DNA of 64,000 nt from Thalassospira sp. MCCC 1A01428 (lineage in GTDB: Bacteria; Pseudomonadota; Alphaproteobacteria; Rhodospirillales; Thalassospiraceae). Under the pieces are notes generated by a model. The model worked only from the letters and a program-made list of their open reading frames with translations, was not told the origin of the DNA and made no database searches. Numbering within the stretch: position 1 is the stretch's first letter; each line of letters starts with the position of its first letter. Location of the stretch: the NCBI RefSeq assembly GCF_002115825.1, contig NZ_JFJZ01000006.1, forward strand, positions 124,001 through 188,000, read 5' to 3'. Of the stretch, positions 8,049 to 17,146 are shown piece by piece. Both the position numbers and the translations under genes were made by a program.

Positions 8049-9212
8049 ATGCCTGTTTTAAATCAATCCAACGAGATGTATGCCGAAGTTGCCGCCTGGC
8101 GACGGTATTTGCACGAACATCCCGAATTGCTTTACGACGTTTTTGAAACGTCAAAGTTTGTTGAAGCGAAGCTGAAAGAATTTGGCTGCGACAGTGTGGA
8201 TTACGGACTGGGAAAAACAGGTGTTGTCGGCGTAATCAAGGGCAAGGCTGGTGATGGCCCCGTCATCGGCCTGCGTGCAGACATGGACGCCTTGCCGATT
8301 ATGGAAGCTGGCCCGGTTGAATGGGCATCGAAAACACCTGGTAAAATGCATGCCTGTGGCCATGATGGCCATACGGCAATGTTGTTAGGTGCGGCCAAAT
8401 ACCTGTCGCAAACGCGCAATTTCAAAGGATCTGTCGCGCTGATTTTTCAGCCTGCCGAAGAAGGCGGCGGCGGCGGACTTGCCATGATTGAAGACGGATT
8501 GATGGATAAATTTGCCATCGAGGAAGTCTATGGCATGCATAATTCGCCAGGCTTGCCGGTGGGGCATTTTGCCATTCGCAAAGGGCCGGTTATGGCAGCG
8601 GCCGATCATTTTGAAGTCACAATTACCGGCAAGGGCGGCCATGCATCCACCCCGCATCTTGGCGTTGATCCGGTGGTTATTGCCGCGCAAATTATTACAT
8701 CGGTACAAAATATTGTGGCGCGTGAAACCGACCCGCTGGAATCTCTGGTGGTATCAATTACCGCCATTCATGGCGGCGAAGCCCATAACGTGATCCCGGC
8801 TGATGTCACCATGAAGGGCACCGTGCGTACTTTGCTGCCTGAAATTCGCGATATGGCCGAAAAACGTTTTATTGAAATTGTTGAAGGCACCGCCAAACTT
8901 TTGGGTGGTTCGGCCAAGGTTGATTATCATCGTGGTTATCCGATTACCCGGAATCATGATGAGCAAACCGATTTTGTTACCACGGTTGCGCAGTCGGTTT
9001 CGGGCGATGCGGCGGTTGATACCAGCCCGCCGCCGGTGATGGGGGCCGAGGATTTTTCCTATATGCTTGAAGCGCGCCCGGGGGCATTTGTGTTTGTGGG
9101 GAACGGCGACACCGCCAACCTGCACCACCCGGAATATGATTTTAACGACGATTTGCTGCCCTTTGGCATTAGCTACTGGGTGTCGCTGGTTGAAAACAAA
9201 CTGGCGTCTTAA
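8049..9212 (+). CDS. M20-family amidohydrolase/peptidase (hippurate hydrolase-like)
   Basis: A 387-residue cytoplasmic metallo-hydrolase of the M20D group (HipO, IAA-amino acid hydrolases, carboxypeptidase Ss1). Metal and catalytic landmarks: DMDALP (~78-83), HACGHDGHTA with C103, H105 and D107, and the EEGGGG segment (E137/E138); HHPEYDFND near the C terminus supplies the last His. These enzymes cut N-acyl or dipeptide bonds. It starts the rightward arm of the peptide-import locus and presumably cleaves what the importer brings in. GAGG lies ~10 bases before ATG 8049. A terminator follows at 9220-9239, so the double-ATPase gene downstream probably has its own promoter or depends on read-through. 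The exact substrate cannot be read. Confidence 0.9.
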   Translation: MPVLNQSNEMYAEVAAWRRYLHEHPELLYDVFETSKFVEAKLKEFGCDSVDYGLGKTGVVGVIKGKAGDGPVIGLRADMDALPIMEAGPVEWASKTPGKMHACGHDGHTAMLLGAAKYLSQTRNFKGSVALIFQPAEEGGGGGLAMIEDGLMDKFAIEEVYGMHNSPGLPVGHFAIRKGPVMAAADHFEVTITGKGGHASTPHLGVDPVVIAAQIITSVQNIVARETDPLESLVVSITAIHGGEAHNVIPADVTMKGTVRTLLPEIRDMAEKRFIEIVEGTAKLLGGSAKVDYHRGYPITRNHDEQTDFVTTVAQSVSGDAAVDTSPPPVMGAEDFSYMLEARPGAFVFVGNGDTANLHHPEYDFNDDLLPFGISYWVSLVENKLAS

Positions 9213-9219
9213 GATTGCG

Positions 9220-9239
9220 ATGGGCCCTGCGGGGCCCAT
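9220..9239 (+). terminator. Terminator after the amidohydrolase
   Basis: ATGGGCCC (9220-9227), loop TGCG, GGGCCCAT (9232-9239), followed by TTTTGCATTTT. A compact, strong stem placed 8 bases after the stop codon. Confidence 0.8.
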
Positions 9240-9312
9240 TTTGCATTTTATCTAAAATGACCTGCAAAAATGCGGGCAATGACATTTAATATACCACATC
9301 AGGGGGTATGCC

Positions 9313-11157
9313 ATGCCGACAGTTACTGCCGCGCCAGATGTTGCCAGCGGTTTGTTGGGGCCAGTTCTTAGTGTTGAAAATCTTTCAACGTCTTTTCGTG
9401 TCGGGCACGAATGGAAAAATGTTATTCGCAATATCAGTTTTGATATCGCACCCGGGGAAACCGTTGCCATTGTTGGCGAGTCCGGATCGGGTAAAAGTGT
9501 AACGTCGCTTTCGATTATGGGGTTGTTACACAAACACAATGCCAAAACCGAAGGGCGGATTATGTTTGGCGGGCAGGATTTGCTGACGCTGCCATCCGAA
9601 CCCATGCGCAATATTCGCGGCAATGAAATATCGATGATTTTTCAGGAGCCGATGACCAGCCTGAACCCGATTTTTACCATCGGCCAGCAAATTGCCGAGG
9701 CCATGCTGTGTCATCGCGATATTTCCAAAAAAGATGCCCGTGCTGAAACCATACGCCTGCTTGAAAAAGTACGTATCCCGAATGCGGCAGCAAGGTTTGA
9801 CGAATATCCGCACCAGTTTTCAGGCGGGATGCGCCAGCGTGTGATGATAGCGATGGCATTGGCGGGCAAGCCGCGCCTTTTGATTGCCGATGAACCGACA
9901 ACCGCCCTTGATGTGACCATTCAGGGCCAAATTCTTGATTTGATCAAATCCCTTCAGGAAGAAGAAGGGATGGCGGTTTTGTTTATTACCCATGATATGG
10001 GGGTGGTTGCTGAAATTGCCGACCGAACAATTGTCATGTTTCGAGGCGATGTTGTTGAAACCGGCAAAACGGCCGATATTTTCCATCATGGCAAACATCC
10101 CTATACCCGCGCCCTTTTGGCTGCTGTTCCGGCACTTGGATCGATGAAGGACAGCCGGCTTCCGCGTCGTTTTGCCATTGTCGATGTTAAAACCGGCATG
10201 GGATCGGGTGATACGGAAGTTGCCGATACCGTCGACCATCATATGACGCCGGTTTTGTCGGTTAAAAACCTGACGACCCGGTTCGATATTACATCGGGCA
10301 TTTTGGGCCGTAAAACCGGGGCGGTGCATGCCGTTGAAAATGTGTCGTTTGACCTGTTTCAGGGCGAAACATTATCGCTGGTTGGCGAGTCCGGTTGTGG
10401 AAAATCCACCACCGGTCGTTCGATATCGCGTCTGGTGGAACCCACCAGCGGGGAGGTGATCCTTGATGGTTATGATGTGATGAATTTGCGGTCACCCGGG
10501 CTGCGCCAAATGCGCCGCAGCATCCAGATGGTGTTTCAGGATCCGTTCGCCAGCCTTAACCCCCGTATGACCATTGGTTCGGCCGTGGCGGAACCGTTTA
10601 TTGAAAATGGTTTGGGGTCGCGCAAACAGGCGCGGGAAAAGGCCGCCGACCTGCTGGATCGTGTTGGCCTGGGGGCAGATATGATGAAGCGTCTGCCGCA
10701 CGAATTTTCCGGCGGGCAACGCCAGCGCATTTGTATTGCCCGGGCCTTGATGCTTGACCCCAAGGTGATTGTTGCGGACGAATCCGTTTCGGCCCTGGAT
10801 GTGTCGATCAAGGCGCAGGTGTGCAATTTGCTGATGGATTTGCAGCAAAGCCTGAATTTGGCGTATTTGTTTATATCGCACGACATGGCGGTGGTGGAAC
10901 GGGTAAGCCATCGGGTGGCGGTGATGTATCTGGGCGAAATTGTTGAAATTGGCCCGCGCGAAGCCGTTTTTGATAATCCCCAGCATGAATACACCAAAAA
11001 ACTGATGGCTGCGGTTCCGGTGCCAGACCCGGCCCGGCGCGATATCAAACGCAATATATCGGTTGATGAAATCAAAAGCCCGGTGCGTGGGCTGGATTTT
11101 GTGCCACCGGTTCGGGAATATCGCGAAGTTAGCAAAGGCCACTTTGTGCAGCTTTAA
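9313..11157 (+). CDS. Peptide ABC transporter, fused double ATPase (DppD-DppF/GsiA type)
   Basis: One 614-residue polypeptide carries both ATP-binding cassettes that power a peptide-family importer. First cassette: Walker A GESGSGKS (~55-62), signature SGGMRQR and [13 protein letters not shown]. Second cassette: GESGCGKST (~358-366), signature SGGQRQR and [12 protein letters not shown]. Each cassette ends with the short oligopeptide-transporter C-terminal segment ([24 protein letters not shown]). In many bacteria these are two genes (D and F); the fused form is known from GsiA and YejF. AGGGGG 6 bases before ATG 9313 fixes the start. Together with the genes at 4018-7730 it completes one transporter. 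Confidence 0.93.
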   Translation: MPTVTAAPDVASGLLGPVLSVENLSTSFRVGHEWKNVIRNISFDIAPGETVAIVGESGSGKSVTSLSIMGLLHKHNAKTEGRIMFGGQDLLTLPSEPMRNIRGNEISMIFQEPMTSLNPIFTIGQQIAEAMLCHRDISKKDARAETIRLLEKVRIPNAAARFDEYPHQFSGGMRQRVMIAMALAGKPRLLIADEPTTALDVTIQGQILDLIKSLQEEEGMAVLFITHDMGVVAEIADRTIVMFRGDVVETGKTADIFHHGKHPYTRALLAAVPALGSMKDSRLPRRFAIVDVKTGMGSGDTEVADTVDHHMTPVLSVKNLTTRFDITSGILGRKTGAVHAVENVSFDLFQGETLSLVGESGCGKSTTGRSISRLVEPTSGEVILDGYDVMNLRSPGLRQMRRSIQMVFQDPFASLNPRMTIGSAVAEPFIENGLGSRKQAREKAADLLDRVGLGADMMKRLPHEFSGGQRQRICIARALMLDPKVIVADESVSALDVSIKAQVCNLLMDLQQSLNLAYLFISHDMAVVERVSHRVAVMYLGEIVEIGPREAVFDNPQHEYTKKLMAAVPVPDPARRDIKRNISVDEIKSPVRGLDFVPPVREYREVSKGHFVQL

Positions 11158-11205
11158 CCGTCATATGCCTGCGTTACGGCACGGGAGCATATAATAAAAA
11201 CAATT

Positions 11206-11236
11206 CAGGCAGCGGGTTAAACCGGTGCCTGTTTTT
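11206..11236 (+). terminator. Terminator after the double ATPase gene
   Basis: CAGGCA (11206-11211) and TGCCTG (11226-11231), with inner CGG/CCG pairing, directly followed by TTTTT (11232-11236). Confidence 0.8.
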
Positions 11237-11256
11237 ATGTGAAAGCTGGTAGTGTC

Positions 11257-11531
11257 GGAAAAAGTAAAGACGGAAGTGACGGTAACCGTTTCCCGCATCG
11301 GTTACCGCCACTTTTCCACCTTGAGAGGCCTGCAGGGAGAGAGGACCCGCAGGACAGGACAAGCCTTTTTGGGGACAATGCGAATGGGTTTCATTCGCGG
11401 GCTGTGTCTGGAGCTTTTATAAGCGAGCCCCGGATATGACGCAAGTGAAAATCGTTATTAATTGCAAAAAAGTTGAGTCCGGCTTTAACGCGGGGGACTA
11501 CACGTGGTGCCACTAAAGCGGTCTGCGGACT
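11257..11531. other. Strongly structured gene-free stretch, candidate RNA
   Basis: The 460-bp gap between two terminators has no convincing open frame but holds four nested or serial hairpins: AAGTG-A-CGGTAACCG pairing with CGGTTACCG-C-CACTT (11274-11312), CCTGC(A)GGG with CCC-GCAGG (11329-11353), GCGAATG with CATTCGC (11380-11398) and a compound stem AGTCCG/CGGACT enclosing GCTTTA/TAAAGC and GTGG/CCAC (11476-11531). I recognise no known RNA family. Strand is not settled. Confidence 0.4.
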
Positions 11532-11566
11532 AAGTATTTGATTTATATGAATCTAATGGCATGAAA

Positions 11567-11594
11567 AAAGGCCGCAACAAGATGTGCGGCCTTT
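11567..11594 (-). terminator. Terminator of the iron-linked operon
   Basis: AAAGGCCGCA (11567-11576) pairs with TGCGGCCTTT (11585-11594). Read leftward it ends in TTTTTT, just past the stop of the DUF1513 gene. The T-rich right flank means it may also work rightward. Confidence 0.8.
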
Positions 11595-11619
11595 GGCTGT
11601 TTTGGTGATGCTGACGGCT

Positions 11620-12786
11620 CTAGGCTGAAATACGCTGTAAATGGTTGTCCCATTTTAGCGATTTAAGCGAATCGTCGGGAAGTTCTATCCGCTTTCGGTT
11701 GATGGCATCCATTCGCCAGCCTGATCCAAGGCCGCTGGTGCCAACAAATTCGCCTTTGCGGTCGGTTGCGGCAAGACCACACCCATCCGGGGCCGCGATG
11801 TTGGTCAGGAATTTGCCGTTATGGGCATCCCAGAAGGTCACAACGCCGCCGCGCGGGCAGGATATGGCAAAGACGGAACCCGAAACATCAAACCGCACAC
11901 TGCCGCAATACTGGCGCATCCGGTATTGCACATTGTCGGGGGCTTCAAGTGCCTGAAGCTCCGGCCCGCCGGGTTTCCACAGTCCTACCAGGGGTACTTC
12001 GTCATTTAACCCGCCATGATATTGAAAACCCGTCGCAATGGTGCCATCAAGGGTTACATCGATATGGCGGATCGAAAGCTTGTGCCAATCATCCTTTAAC
12101 CGGGTTTGATACAGCTTTTCGCCGGTTTTGCGGCTGATCACGGTCAGGTTCGGTTCCATGGTTTCGATGTTCAGGGGTGTTCTGCCATCAAAATCCGGGT
12201 GGGTTTTAAGGCCGCCATTGGCAATTGCCATGCCTTCGCCATCGGGCAGCAAATGCAGTTCGTGCGGGCCCATGCCATAGCTGTCAAATTCGGCGACGCG
12301 CTTATAACCGTTTTGCGCATCCCAAACCGAAATAACCCCGCGTGCATTATCAAAGTCGTTTTCGGTGATATAAAGATAACGCCCGTCGCTGGAATAAACC
12401 GAATGACCATAAAAACGCCGGTCTTCCGGGCTTTTTAACGTCGCGCGGACTTCGCCGGTGTGGCGGTTCATAATCAGGGCATACAGGCCGGGGCGGCGCT
12501 CAACCGCGGCAACATCGACATGGTTGGGGCGTAACCCCACATCATGACCACGACCGGGCAGGGGCTGCTCATACAGGATTTTGCCTTGCGCGTTAAAGGC
12601 ACTGACATAAAAGTCGTCGTTATTTCCCGCACTGGCACTGATATAAACCGCCCGGTCTTCGGGTGCGGTTACTGTGGTGGCAGCTTTGGCAAAACCGGCA
12701 GGCAAAAAAGTGATCGCTCCACCCAGACCAAACAGGCGCAAAACGTTCCGGCGGTTCGGGTTGAAATCAGTCTCCATCAAGGGCAT
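11620..12786 (-). CDS. DUF1513 periplasmic protein, Tat-exported, iron-linked operon
   Basis: A 388-residue protein of the DUF1513 family (COG3490), a beta-propeller-like periplasmic protein found next to imelysins. The N terminus has a twin-arginine pattern (NRRNVLRLFGLGG) followed by a hydrophobic stretch and an AKA cleavage region, so export by Tat is likely. Repeated motifs such as SSDGRYLYITEND and GSVFAISCPRGGVVTFWDA suggest propeller blades. The start at 12786 is favoured by GGAGGTGG 7 bases upstream; it overlaps the preceding imelysin gene by 20 bp. Biochemical role is not known; co-occurrence suggests a part in periplasmic iron handling. Confidence 0.82.
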   Translation of the reverse strand: MPLMETDFNPNRRNVLRLFGLGGAITFLPAGFAKAATTVTAPEDRAVYISASAGNNDDFYVSAFNAQGKILYEQPLPGRGHDVGLRPNHVDVAAVERRPGLYALIMNRHTGEVRATLKSPEDRRFYGHSVYSSDGRYLYITENDFDNARGVISVWDAQNGYKRVAEFDSYGMGPHELHLLPDGEGMAIANGGLKTHPDFDGRTPLNIETMEPNLTVISRKTGEKLYQTRLKDDWHKLSIRHIDVTLDGTIATGFQYHGGLNDEVPLVGLWKPGGPELQALEAPDNVQYRMRQYCGSVRFDVSGSVFAISCPRGGVVTFWDAHNGKFLTNIAAPDGCGLAATDRKGEFVGTSGLGSGWRMDAINRKRIELPDDSLKSLKWDNHLQRISA

Positions 12787-13903
12787 TGAAACCACCTCCA
12801 AGTTCGGTGTGACCACCGACGTCATTCTCCACCAGCATCACACCATAGGCGACCTGGTTTTCCAGTTCCTGAACTTTATCGAACCCGCCGGGCTGTGCCA
12901 GAACGGCAACCATGGAATCGGGCAGGGCATCGCTGGCATCGCGAATCTTTTGCCAGTTCAGGCGGAAAGACCGGTCCAGCAGGCTGTCAGCACCAATCAG
13001 GGCGACCATGCCCTTGCCACTTTCACCGGCACCGTTAAGTTCGCCGTCGTAAATGGCAAACAGCGATTTCAGGTTATGTGAAATATTGCGAAGCGAGCGT
13101 TCTGCCTGCCAGCTTTCCGCGCGTTTGGCATTGGCATCATCCGGGCCTTCGCCCAGCGGACGGGCCAGTTTCTGGCTGATAATGATCAACATGCCTTCAT
13201 GAAGGGCACGGTAAAGGTCGGTCGCGGCGAATTTTGATGTCGGGTAATCCAGGCTATCAGGGCCAGCATTGATCATGGCATCGGCAAAGGCGGGCCATTG
13301 GGCGACCAGCTCCCCGGTCAGTTTTTCAAGATTGCCGGCAATCGTTGTCCCATATTGGCACAGATAAACGCCGTCCTTGTCTTTGGCGACAATTTGCCCG
13401 GCCAGTTTCGGATCAAACAGAACTTCTTCCAGTGCCGGGAACCCCTGCAGGGCGGCACTGGCATCGGCAATTTTGGCAGGGTTGGTATAAAGCGGGGGCT
13501 TGTTGCGCAACAGCAAACGGAATTGCCGGGCGGCAGTGCCGTGTTTGTCGGGCCAATATTCAATCAGCTGGTCGCGGCCATTGGCCATCATCGGGCCCAT
13601 GCGCCACGGCTGCACTTCCTGCCAGCGATCCATGGCGTCATTAAAGCCGTCGCGCATTTTTGCCAGTCCGGCTTTGTCCGGGCTTTTGCAAAAATCACTC
13701 ATGCCGGTGGCAAGGGTCGCCGTGCTGGAATGCAGGGCATCAAGTTGCGGCGGCATTACCTTTGACAGCAAATGAACGATCACATCGTGATATTGCCCGT
13801 CGGGAAGGTCGGCATGGGCCGCTGGCGGTGCCGAAAGCCCCGCTGCGATGGTAACAATTAACCCGGCCATGGCCCGGCGGCAGCCGGTATCAAACAACGG
13901 CAT
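12767..13903 (-). CDS. Imelysin-family periplasmic protein (second copy)
   Basis: A 378-residue member of the imelysin/EfeO-M75 family, helical periplasmic proteins tied to iron uptake. The N terminus is a signal peptide (hydrophobic stretch, cleavage near AHA-D). Segments such as DRWQEVQPWRMGPM and ALQGFPALEEVLFD match the family; in place of the GxHxxE of the first imelysin this copy has GFPALEE, so the His is missing and metal binding may differ. ATG 13903 has GGGGGAG immediately upstream and lies 8 bp after the di-haem gene. It overlaps the DUF1513 gene. Probably a partner of the first imelysin rather than a redundant copy. Confidence 0.82.
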   Translation of the reverse strand: MPLFDTGCRRAMAGLIVTIAAGLSAPPAAHADLPDGQYHDVIVHLLSKVMPPQLDALHSSTATLATGMSDFCKSPDKAGLAKMRDGFNDAMDRWQEVQPWRMGPMMANGRDQLIEYWPDKHGTAARQFRLLLRNKPPLYTNPAKIADASAALQGFPALEEVLFDPKLAGQIVAKDKDGVYLCQYGTTIAGNLEKLTGELVAQWPAFADAMINAGPDSLDYPTSKFAATDLYRALHEGMLIIISQKLARPLGEGPDDANAKRAESWQAERSLRNISHNLKSLFAIYDGELNGAGESGKGMVALIGADSLLDRSFRLNWQKIRDASDALPDSMVAVLAQPGGFDKVQELENQVAYGVMLVENDVGGHTELGGGFNALDGD

Positions 13904-13911
13904 GTCTCCCC

Positions 13912-15459
13912 CTAAAGCGATTTCAAAAACGCGATCAGTTTGCTGCGATCCGATCGTGGCAAGTTTATGACGGCATCGCGTGCGTTCTGCGCCTCGCCAC
14001 CATGCCACAATACGGCTTCAAGAATGGTATTTGCCCGCCCGTCATGCAGGAAACCGGCGCGAGAATCAATTTCCTTTGTGCGCCCCAGTCCCCAAAGGGG
14101 TGGTGTGCGCCATTCACTGCCACTTGCCAGGGCTTCGGGGCGGTGGTCGGCAAGGCCGTTGCCCATGTCGTGCAACAGAAGGTCGCTATAGGGCCAAATC
14201 AGTTGGCCGGATTGTTCCAGGTGCTGATCATTGACCGGTAACTGATAGTTCGGGCGATGGCAGGCCGAACAGCCAATGTCATTGAAAATTTGTTTGCCCG
14301 CCAGCACGTCAGGGTCGGTGGCGTTTGCCCGGGCGGGGGGCGCAAGATTGCGGGTGTAATACAGGATCAAATCCGTAATTACGCTATGCGCCTCAAGGTT
14401 TTCAAATTCCGGCGTGTTGCCATTGGGGGCTTTGCGGCACAATGTTTGTGCATCGGTGCAATCACCTGCCCCATCGGGATAAAGGGTGTTTGACAGGCCA
14501 ACATCGAACTGCATGGCATTTTTGTTTTGCTGGTCCAGTGTCGGCATCCCTGCTTTCCAGCCAAACCGGCCCAGCGTTACCTTTTGTTCGGCGATGCTCC
14601 ATACGCGGTTGGCCCGGCCCGAAATGCCGTCGCCATTTGCATCATCCGGGTCGGCCTGATCGGTAATCATGTGTTCAGGAATGGCCTCAAGCAAGCCCAG
14701 GCCAATCATTTGCGGGGCAATGCGCGGTGAAATCATCAGGCCGTCATGCAAGGGGCCATAGGCCAGTTCGGTCAGTTTGTAGTACGGTTTATGCAGGGTA
14801 ACTTTGTCCCCGTCTGGAAGGGCAACAACATGGTCATCATAAGTTACCATCACCCGCCCTTCGGCCGGGATGCCCGGAACAGACAGTTCCTGAAACTGGT
14901 GTCCATATATCGGGTCGGCGATGGAATTGGCTTTGCCGCTGGCCAGCAAGGTGCGGTCGGCGTCGTTTTGTGGCGGAATGGAAAGCCGTAACAACATGGC
15001 AACGGCGGCGCGATCGGGGTCGTTTTTAAGGTCCAGTGCATGGCCGCGGCCATTGCGCACATGGCAACCAATGCAGGACCGCGAATTATAAAGCGGCCCC
15101 AAACCGTCGGTCGTTTGGGTGCGTGTGGGGGCCGCCACCCACATGCGCTGAAACAGGGCTTCGCCCAGTTTGAAATCCATGCGTTTTTCAAACGCCATAT
15201 TGGCGGAATAATGGGTAAAGGCGGACCGGCCGGTTTTTTTCAGCCATGTGGTGTCGCCCCCCGGATACGCATCGGAACCTGTTTTTGCATCGGTTTTAGC
15301 CGCAGCAAGGGGAATGGGTTGGCTGGTGTCGGTTGTTTGGCGGGCATGAAGGGGGGCCGGGGAAAACACAACAGCACAGGTTGCGATACATCTCAGTAAC
15401 GCCCATTGGCCGCAGCGCACATGATGTGAAAGACAGGGCAGGGAAAAAGAAAGGGGCAT
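13912..15459 (-). CDS. Di-haem c-type cytochrome, DUF1111/putative peroxidase family
   Basis: A 515-residue periplasmic protein with two haem-binding CxxCH sites: CIGCH near residue 132 and CSACH near residue 395. This spacing and the segments PLYNSRSCIGCHVRNGRG and GDGISGRANRVW fit the DUF1111 di-haem oxidoreductases, distant relatives of MauG and CcpA peroxidases. The N terminus is basic, then hydrophobic, with a likely AHA/LHA cleavage region near residue 40. ATG 15459 was chosen because it places the signal peptide at the start; no strong ribosome binding site is visible and an upstream extension to 15588 cannot be excluded. Sandwiched between two imelysin genes, it may oxidise or reduce iron in the periplasm; that role is inferred. 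Confidence 0.85.
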   Translation of the reverse strand: MPLSFSLPCLSHHVRCGQWALLRCIATCAVVFSPAPLHARQTTDTSQPIPLAAAKTDAKTGSDAYPGGDTTWLKKTGRSAFTHYSANMAFEKRMDFKLGEALFQRMWVAAPTRTQTTDGLGPLYNSRSCIGCHVRNGRGHALDLKNDPDRAAVAMLLRLSIPPQNDADRTLLASGKANSIADPIYGHQFQELSVPGIPAEGRVMVTYDDHVVALPDGDKVTLHKPYYKLTELAYGPLHDGLMISPRIAPQMIGLGLLEAIPEHMITDQADPDDANGDGISGRANRVWSIAEQKVTLGRFGWKAGMPTLDQQNKNAMQFDVGLSNTLYPDGAGDCTDAQTLCRKAPNGNTPEFENLEAHSVITDLILYYTRNLAPPARANATDPDVLAGKQIFNDIGCSACHRPNYQLPVNDQHLEQSGQLIWPYSDLLLHDMGNGLADHRPEALASGSEWRTPPLWGLGRTKEIDSRAGFLHDGRANTILEAVLWHGGEAQNARDAVINLPRSDRSKLIAFLKSL

Positions 15460-15626
15460 GGCAGGGCAATCTTGATGAAGAACCCGATCCGGCAGGAGAG
15501 AAAAAACCGGGTAATTTGGTGCCCCTGCAAGATTGACCGGGGCGCGAACGGCGAACGCGGCAAGGGGGAATGTCCCTTGCCGCGCCATATATTTATCAGA
15601 TCAGGCGTAAAGCTGATTGATCAGGA

Positions 15627-16898
15627 TCAGTTGACTGCATCGGGGTTGTCAAGGCTGTCCGAGCCTTCAAAGCTGATGCCTTCAAGGCCGATGGCACCGA
15701 CGATTTGTTCGATTGATTTGGTCTGGTCAACCAGCGCATCAACGAATTTCTGAACCGCAGCATTGCCTTCATCATTGCCCGCAGCAATCATCTGGTCGAA
15801 ATGTTCGCCATTATTGGCGCGATCAACCATTGCCTGACCGGCAGCAACCGAGGCGGCCAGCTTGGTTTTGATTTCCTTGTCCAGATCGGCATTGTTGGCG
15901 GCAACCAGTTCCGAAAGCGACGGACCTTCAACAACGCTGCCATCGGTGCGGGTGTATTTGCCAAGATAAACGTTCTGAATGCCCAGCGCATCGTAGAAAT
16001 GCGAATTGTGGGTGTTATCCGAGAAGCAATCGTGGCTTTCTTCGGGATCATGCAGCAACAGGCCAAGTTTGGTGCGTTCGCCGCCCAGTTCGCCATAGGA
16101 AAGCGACCCCATGCCGGTGATTTCGGCGGTCAGGCCGGTGGCGCCGTTTTCCTGCATTACGTTTTTGCGGGCATCGCCATCATCAGCCCACTGTTCGGAC
16201 ATCCAGGTCAGGTCGGAAACCAGAAGATCGGTTGCGGCTTTCAAATAATCGCCACGACGGTCGCAATTGTCATTGGTGCAATTGTCGCCTTTGGCGTAAT
16301 CGGTCCAGGAGCGGTTGCCGGCACCGGGACCTGTACCGTTCAGGTCCTGCCCCCACAGCAGAAATTCGATGGCGTGGTAACCGGTGGCAACGTTGGCTTC
16401 AACGCCGTCAAGTTCATGAAGTTTTTCAAGCAGGTCAGCATCGATGGTCGATGCATCAATGGTTTCACTGCCAATTTTCAGTTCGGGATTGGCAATGACA
16501 TTGGCGGTATAGGCCGGGTTTTCTTCGCTTTCGCTGCCGTAAAGGTCGCCATCGACATAATCGATCAGGCCTTCATCGAGCGGCCAGGCGTTAACCTTGC
16601 CTTCCCAGTCATCAACGATCGGGTTGCCAAAGCGGAAAACTTCGGTTTGCTGATAGGACGGACGGGCGGCAATCCATGCGGCGCGTGCTTTTTTCAAAGC
16701 ATCTTCCGACGGATTGTCGATCAGGTTGTCTACAGCCGCTTCAAGCGTCTTTGCGGTCGATACAGCGTCGCTGTATCCGGCATGCGCGATATCGGCGTAG
16801 GTTTTCATAACGGCATCTGCATCGGGGGCCGCATGTGCCAGCGGCGCACCAAGCACGCCCATCATGGCTGCTGTGCCAAGAATTTTTGAAAATTTCAT
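15627..16898 (-). CDS. Imelysin-family iron-linked periplasmic protein (IrpA/EfeO-like)
   Basis: A 423-residue imelysin. Signal peptide MKFSKILGTAAMMGVLG with cleavage after AHA. The family motif GxHxxE is present as GYHAIEF near residue 171, followed by LLWGQDLNGTGPGAGNR; these residues are thought to bind metal. WPLDEGLIDYVDGD earlier in the protein is also typical. First gene of a leftward four-gene unit (imelysin, di-haem protein, second imelysin, DUF1513). A Fur-type box at 16961-16975 overlaps the likely promoter, which supports induction by iron shortage. Length agrees with IrpA-type members. Confidence 0.9.
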   Translation of the reverse strand: MKFSKILGTAAMMGVLGAPLAHAAPDADAVMKTYADIAHAGYSDAVSTAKTLEAAVDNLIDNPSEDALKKARAAWIAARPSYQQTEVFRFGNPIVDDWEGKVNAWPLDEGLIDYVDGDLYGSESEENPAYTANVIANPELKIGSETIDASTIDADLLEKLHELDGVEANVATGYHAIEFLLWGQDLNGTGPGAGNRSWTDYAKGDNCTNDNCDRRGDYLKAATDLLVSDLTWMSEQWADDGDARKNVMQENGATGLTAEITGMGSLSYGELGGERTKLGLLLHDPEESHDCFSDNTHNSHFYDALGIQNVYLGKYTRTDGSVVEGPSLSELVAANNADLDKEIKTKLAASVAAGQAMVDRANNGEHFDQMIAAGNDEGNAAVQKFVDALVDQTKSIEQIVGAIGLEGISFEGSDSLDNPDAVN

Positions 16899-16960
16899 TG
16901 GATTATCTGTCCGTCCCTGTTGGTAGATCAAGTGTATCGCCCGGTAATTGATACTGCTTG

Positions 16961-16975
16961 TGAGAATGATTTTCA
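16961..16975. promoter_or_regulatory. Fur box before the imelysin operon
   Basis: TGAGAATGATTTTCA matches the 7-1-7 Fur model TGATAAT-N-ATTATCA at 12 of 14 informative positions. Read leftward it overlaps a TTGAAA -35 hexamer, with TATCAA 17 bases further as -10, about 60 bp before ATG 16898. Confidence 0.7.
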
Positions 16976-17146
16976 ACAAATCAATTGCATTTGCAAATCA
17001 CAATCGGATGCAATCCAAACCGGTCACCAAATTGTGTGCGGCGCAATATGGATGGTTGAGGCATGATAACCATTGAACATATTAACGCGATTACGGTTTG
17101 ATTATGCACCGTCAAACCCGGGTAAAACGCATGGCACGAGGCATAG

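Noticed and set aside
11380-11398. Possible tRNA or known riboswitch in the structured gap
   Set aside because: No cloverleaf, no TTCGA-type T loop, and none of the core motifs of cobalamin, TPP, glycine or FMN riboswitches.
15801-16889. Plus-strand open frame of 362 codons opposite the first imelysin
   Set aside because: It mirrors the imelysin gene almost exactly, has Gly/Ile/Phe-rich low-complexity content and no family features; a shadow of the real gene.
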